Notes under the pieces: model-generated | What the model saw: only the letters and a program-made list of their open reading frames with translations | Databases searched by the model: none | Told to the model about the DNA's origin: nothing | Shown: positions 14,584 to 16,819 of the stretch, one piece after another | Numbering within the stretch: position 1 is the first letter of the stretch | Layout: each line of letters starts with the position of its first letter | Translations under genes and position numbers: made by a program | NCBI GenBank assembly: GCA_963976695.1 | Contig: CAXBMB010000071.1 | Span: forward strand, 1 to 16,819 | Length of the DNA stretch: 16,819 bases | Source of the DNA: CAXBMB01 sp963976695 | GTDB taxonomy: Bacteria > Pseudomonadota > Alphaproteobacteria > Kiloniellales > DSM-21159 | Direction of reading: 5' to 3'

Positions 14584-15834
14584 ATGACCGACTATTTCGA
14601 TTCTCTGGAAACCCGCAGCCGCGACCAGCGCGACGTCGACCAACTGGCCGCCCTGCAGCAACAGGTGACCCACGCGAAAGCCAAGACCCTGGGATATGGC
14701 AGGCTGCTGGCCGAGGTCGACCCCGGCAGCCTGACCTCGCTGGCGGCCCTGGCCCAGCTGCCGGTCACCCGAAAGTCCGACCTGCTGTCCCTGCAGTCGC
14801 CCGACCAGCCCTTCGGCGGGTTTAACGCGGTGGCGCCGGGCCGGGCCGGGCGGATCTTTGTCTCGCCGGGGCCGATTTATGAGCTGGAAGCCGTAGAAAG
14901 TGACTATCAGCGCGCAGCTCGGGCGCTGTTCGCGGCCGGCTTTCGCCCGGGCGAGGTGGTTTACAACACCTTTGCCTATCACCTGACCCCCGGCGGCTGG
15001 ATCATGGACGCCGCGGCGCGCGCCCTGGGCTGTGCGGTCGTGCCGGCCGGCGTGGGCAACAGCGAGCAGCAGGTCGCCGCGCTGGCCCACCTGCGCCCGC
15101 AAGGCTATAGCGGCACGCCGGACTTTTTGAAGGTGCTGCTGGACAAGGCCGAGGACGCCGGTCTGGACGTCAGTTCGATCGACAGGGCCCTGGTCTCCGG
15201 CGGGGCGCTCTTTCCGTCGCTGCGCGCCGAGTACGCGGCGCGCGGCATCAAGGTGCTGCAGTGCTACGCCACCGCCGAACTGGGTCTGATCGGCTATGAA
15301 ACGGCCGATGAAACCGGCGCCGCCCTGGAAGGCATGGTCCTGGATGAAGGCGTGCTGGTTGAAATCGTTCGCCCCGGAACCGGCGATCCGGTGGCCGAGG
15401 GCGAGGTGGGCGAGGTGGTGGTCACCTCCTTCAATCCGGCCTACCCGCTGATCCGCTTCGCCACCGGCGACCTTTCCGCGCTGCTGCCCGGTCACAGCGC
15501 CTGCGGCCGCACCAACCGGCGGATCAAGGGATGGATGGGGCGGGCCGACCAGACCACCAAGTTCAAGGGCATGTTCATCCACCCGGAACAGGTGGCCGCC
15601 GTCGTCGCCCGCCATCCCGAGGCGGGCCGCGCCCGCCTGATCGCCGAACGCCAGGGCGAAAGCGACAGCATGCGCTTGCAGGTCGAGGTGGCCAACGCCG
15701 GCGACGATCTGCGGGCCGCGCTGGCCGAAAGCCTCCAGGCCGTGACCAAGCTCCGCGGCTCGGTTGAACTGCTGACGCCCGGAACCCTGCCCAACGACGG
15801 CAAGGTGATCGACGACCAGCGCAGCTACGACTGA
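14584..15834 (+). CDS. PaaK-like adenylate-forming protein with degenerate phosphate loop
   Basis: This 416-residue protein is collinear with phenylacetate-CoA ligases and related AMP-forming enzymes. Supporting stretches are FRPGEVVYNTFAYHLTPGGW, LGCAVVPAGVGNSEQQVA, YATAELGLIGYE (Tyr228), ATGDLSAL (Thr294-Asp296) and the C-terminal LPNDGKVIDD with Lys407, the position of the catalytic lysine. Where PaaK has SSGTTGKPT, this protein reads RIFVSPGPIYELE (VSPGP at 93-97), so the Ser/Thr/Gly-rich phosphate loop is not recognisable. It may still adenylate weakly, bind a CoA ester, or act as a non-catalytic partner. The start at ATG 14584 has a poor ribosome binding site. It is 115 bases after the livF-like gene with a hairpin between, so membership in the operon is likely but not certain. 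Confidence 0.8.
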   Translation: MTDYFDSLETRSRDQRDVDQLAALQQQVTHAKAKTLGYGRLLAEVDPGSLTSLAALAQLPVTRKSDLLSLQSPDQPFGGFNAVAPGRAGRIFVSPGPIYELEAVESDYQRAARALFAAGFRPGEVVYNTFAYHLTPGGWIMDAAARALGCAVVPAGVGNSEQQVAALAHLRPQGYSGTPDFLKVLLDKAEDAGLDVSSIDRALVSGGALFPSLRAEYAARGIKVLQCYATAELGLIGYETADETGAALEGMVLDEGVLVEIVRPGTGDPVAEGEVGEVVVTSFNPAYPLIRFATGDLSALLPGHSACGRTNRRIKGWMGRADQTTKFKGMFIHPEQVAAVVARHPEAGRARLIAERQGESDSMRLQVEVANAGDDLRAALAESLQAVTKLRGSVELLTPGTLPNDGKVIDDQRSYD

Positions 15835-15878
15835 CAACCCGGCCGGCCGCCAAGCGGCGCGCCACCGGGTCGCACAGA

Positions 15879-15894
15879 CCGGGTTTTAACCCGG
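15879..15894. repeat. Palindrome between the PaaK-like and methyltransferase genes
   Basis: CCGGGTT-TT-AACCCGG is a perfect inverted repeat with seven-base arms. A further ACCGGGT lies at 15864-15870, giving a direct repeat of one arm. The core resembles the two palindromes at 5726-5739 and 5756-5769. It lies 45 bases after the PaaK-like stop and 52 before the methyltransferase start, so it may be a terminator without T run, an operator, or a dispersed repeat. Confidence 0.45.
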
Positions 15895-15946
15895 ATTGCG
15901 CGCGACGGGACAAACACGACTTGACCGGACCCGGGGAGCAAGCGTA

Positions 15947-16765
15947 GTGGCTAAGACCATGAGCGATCATCAAAACCACTTCTATGACGGCTTGGGACTG
16001 GATCTCTGGCGCCAGGCGATCTCGCCGGAAGACACCCTGGCCGAGGTCGACTTTCTGGTCGAGGCGCTGGACCTCGATGCGCCCGCGCGGCTGCTCGACC
16101 TGCCGTGCGGCAATGGACGCCACGCCCTGCCCTTGGCCGAGGAAGGCTTTCAGGTCACCGGCCTGGATCGGTCCGAAGCTTTCCTGGAGGAAGCCAAGAC
16201 CCAGGCCGACGATGACGGGTTGGAGCTAACCCTGCGCAACAGCGACATTCGCACGCTCGACTATGACGAGGCCTTTGATGGCGCCTACTGTCTGGGCAAC
16301 TCCCTCAGCCTTTTTGATCGCATCGGCATGGCCCGGTTTTTCAATGGCGTGGCGCGGGCCCTGGTGCCCGGCGGCCGCTTTGTCATGGAAAGCGGCAATC
16401 TGGCCGAATGCCTGCTGCCGAATTTCGAGGAGCGGCTCTGGTACCCGGTGGGAAACCTGCTGGTCCTGATGGAAAACAGCTACGATCCCGCCGAAGGTCT
16501 GCTGGAGACCAACTATACCATCATCCGCGACCCGGGGGCCCCCGACGGCGGCAACAATGGTCACGCGCCCTTCCAGCCGGGCCGCCCGCAGTTGGAAGCC
16601 CGACATGAAACCCGGCAACTGCGGCAATGGATCTACAGCCTTTCGGAAATTCGCCACATGCTGGGCGAAGCCGGGCTGGGCCTGGCGGGCTTTTGCGCCG
16701 ATACCGACGGCGCGCCCTTCGACATGGGCTGCGAGCGGGTCTTTATCGTTGCGGAAAAAGTCTAG
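15947..16765 (+). CDS. Class I SAM-dependent methyltransferase
   Basis: This 272-residue protein has a Rossmann-like methyltransferase domain. Motif I is LLDLPCGNGRHALPLA (Asp51 and following glycines), followed by VTGLDRSEAFLEEAK for the ribose-binding acidic residue, DAYDEAF-like and FDGAYCLGNSLSLF for motif II, and ALVPGGRFVMESG for motif III. The second half contains a beta-rich insertion (YPVGNLLVLMENSYDP on) and ends with YSLSEIRHMLGEAGLGL, as in many small-molecule methyltransferases. The substrate is unknown. I prefer the GTG start at 15947, which has GGGGAG 8 bases upstream; ATG 15959 is four codons further in with the ribosome site too far away. It follows the PaaK-like gene by 112 bases and could be a separate unit. 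Confidence 0.85.
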   Translation: MAKTMSDHQNHFYDGLGLDLWRQAISPEDTLAEVDFLVEALDLDAPARLLDLPCGNGRHALPLAEEGFQVTGLDRSEAFLEEAKTQADDDGLELTLRNSDIRTLDYDEAFDGAYCLGNSLSLFDRIGMARFFNGVARALVPGGRFVMESGNLAECLLPNFEERLWYPVGNLLVLMENSYDPAEGLLETNYTIIRDPGAPDGGNNGHAPFQPGRPQLEARHETRQLRQWIYSLSEIRHMLGEAGLGLAGFCADTDGAPFDMGCERVFIVAEKV

Positions 16766-16819
16766 AGTCGGGGCGATTTAGCGGGCCTGGCTTCCGGATC
16801 CCGTGCGTCCGGCGACGGC

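Overview
The window is high-GC DNA with dense, mostly plus-strand genes. It most likely comes from an alphaproteobacterium, probably of the Rhodospirillales type. That placement rests on protein style and gene neighbourhoods, not on a marker gene, so it is an inference. No rRNA, tRNA, CRISPR array, intact insertion sequence or phage gene was seen.

Left part (1-6664): housekeeping and accessory genes in several independent units. A small XRE-type regulator (154-429) sits behind an AT-rich, palindrome-rich leader and is followed by a SulP anion transporter with a STAS domain (541-2292). A 467-base gap holds a GGGAGTCC-type repeat, a good promoter candidate and a 15-base palindrome, and leads into argG (2760-3971), argininosuccinate synthase. 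A convergent NnrU-family membrane protein (4221-4907, minus), a DUF3253 protein (5368-5721) and an alpha/beta hydrolase (5858-6664, minus) follow. The spaces between them carry several palindromes and short tandem repeats.

Right part (6988-15834): one co-directional block of seven genes. A long-chain-type acyl-CoA synthetase comes first. Then come the five parts of a branched-chain-amino-acid-type (HAAT/Liv) ABC importer in the order ATPase G, permease H, permease M, binding protein K, ATPase F. The block ends with a PaaK-like adenylate-forming protein whose phosphate-binding loop is not recognisable. Two CoA-ligase-fold proteins around a complete importer suggest that the imported ligand may be a carboxylic acid (aromatic, fatty or branched) rather than an amino acid, activated to its CoA thioester after uptake; this is inference. 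A SAM-dependent methyltransferase (15947-16765) follows with its own start signals.

Regulation visible in the sequence: the 323-base gap before the acyl-CoA synthetase has back-to-back -35-like hexamers on both strands around a perfect palindrome, a second inverted repeat downstream, and a long imperfect hairpin resembling the REP-type sequences linked to RAYT transposases. A fully pairable 17-bp stem lies between the binding-protein gene and the livF-like gene and may set differential expression within the operon.

I did not find a clearly new defence, mobile or RNA system. The best candidates for follow-up are the ligase-flanked importer with its degenerate PaaK-like protein, the livK-livF hairpin, and the 6771-6926 regulatory region.
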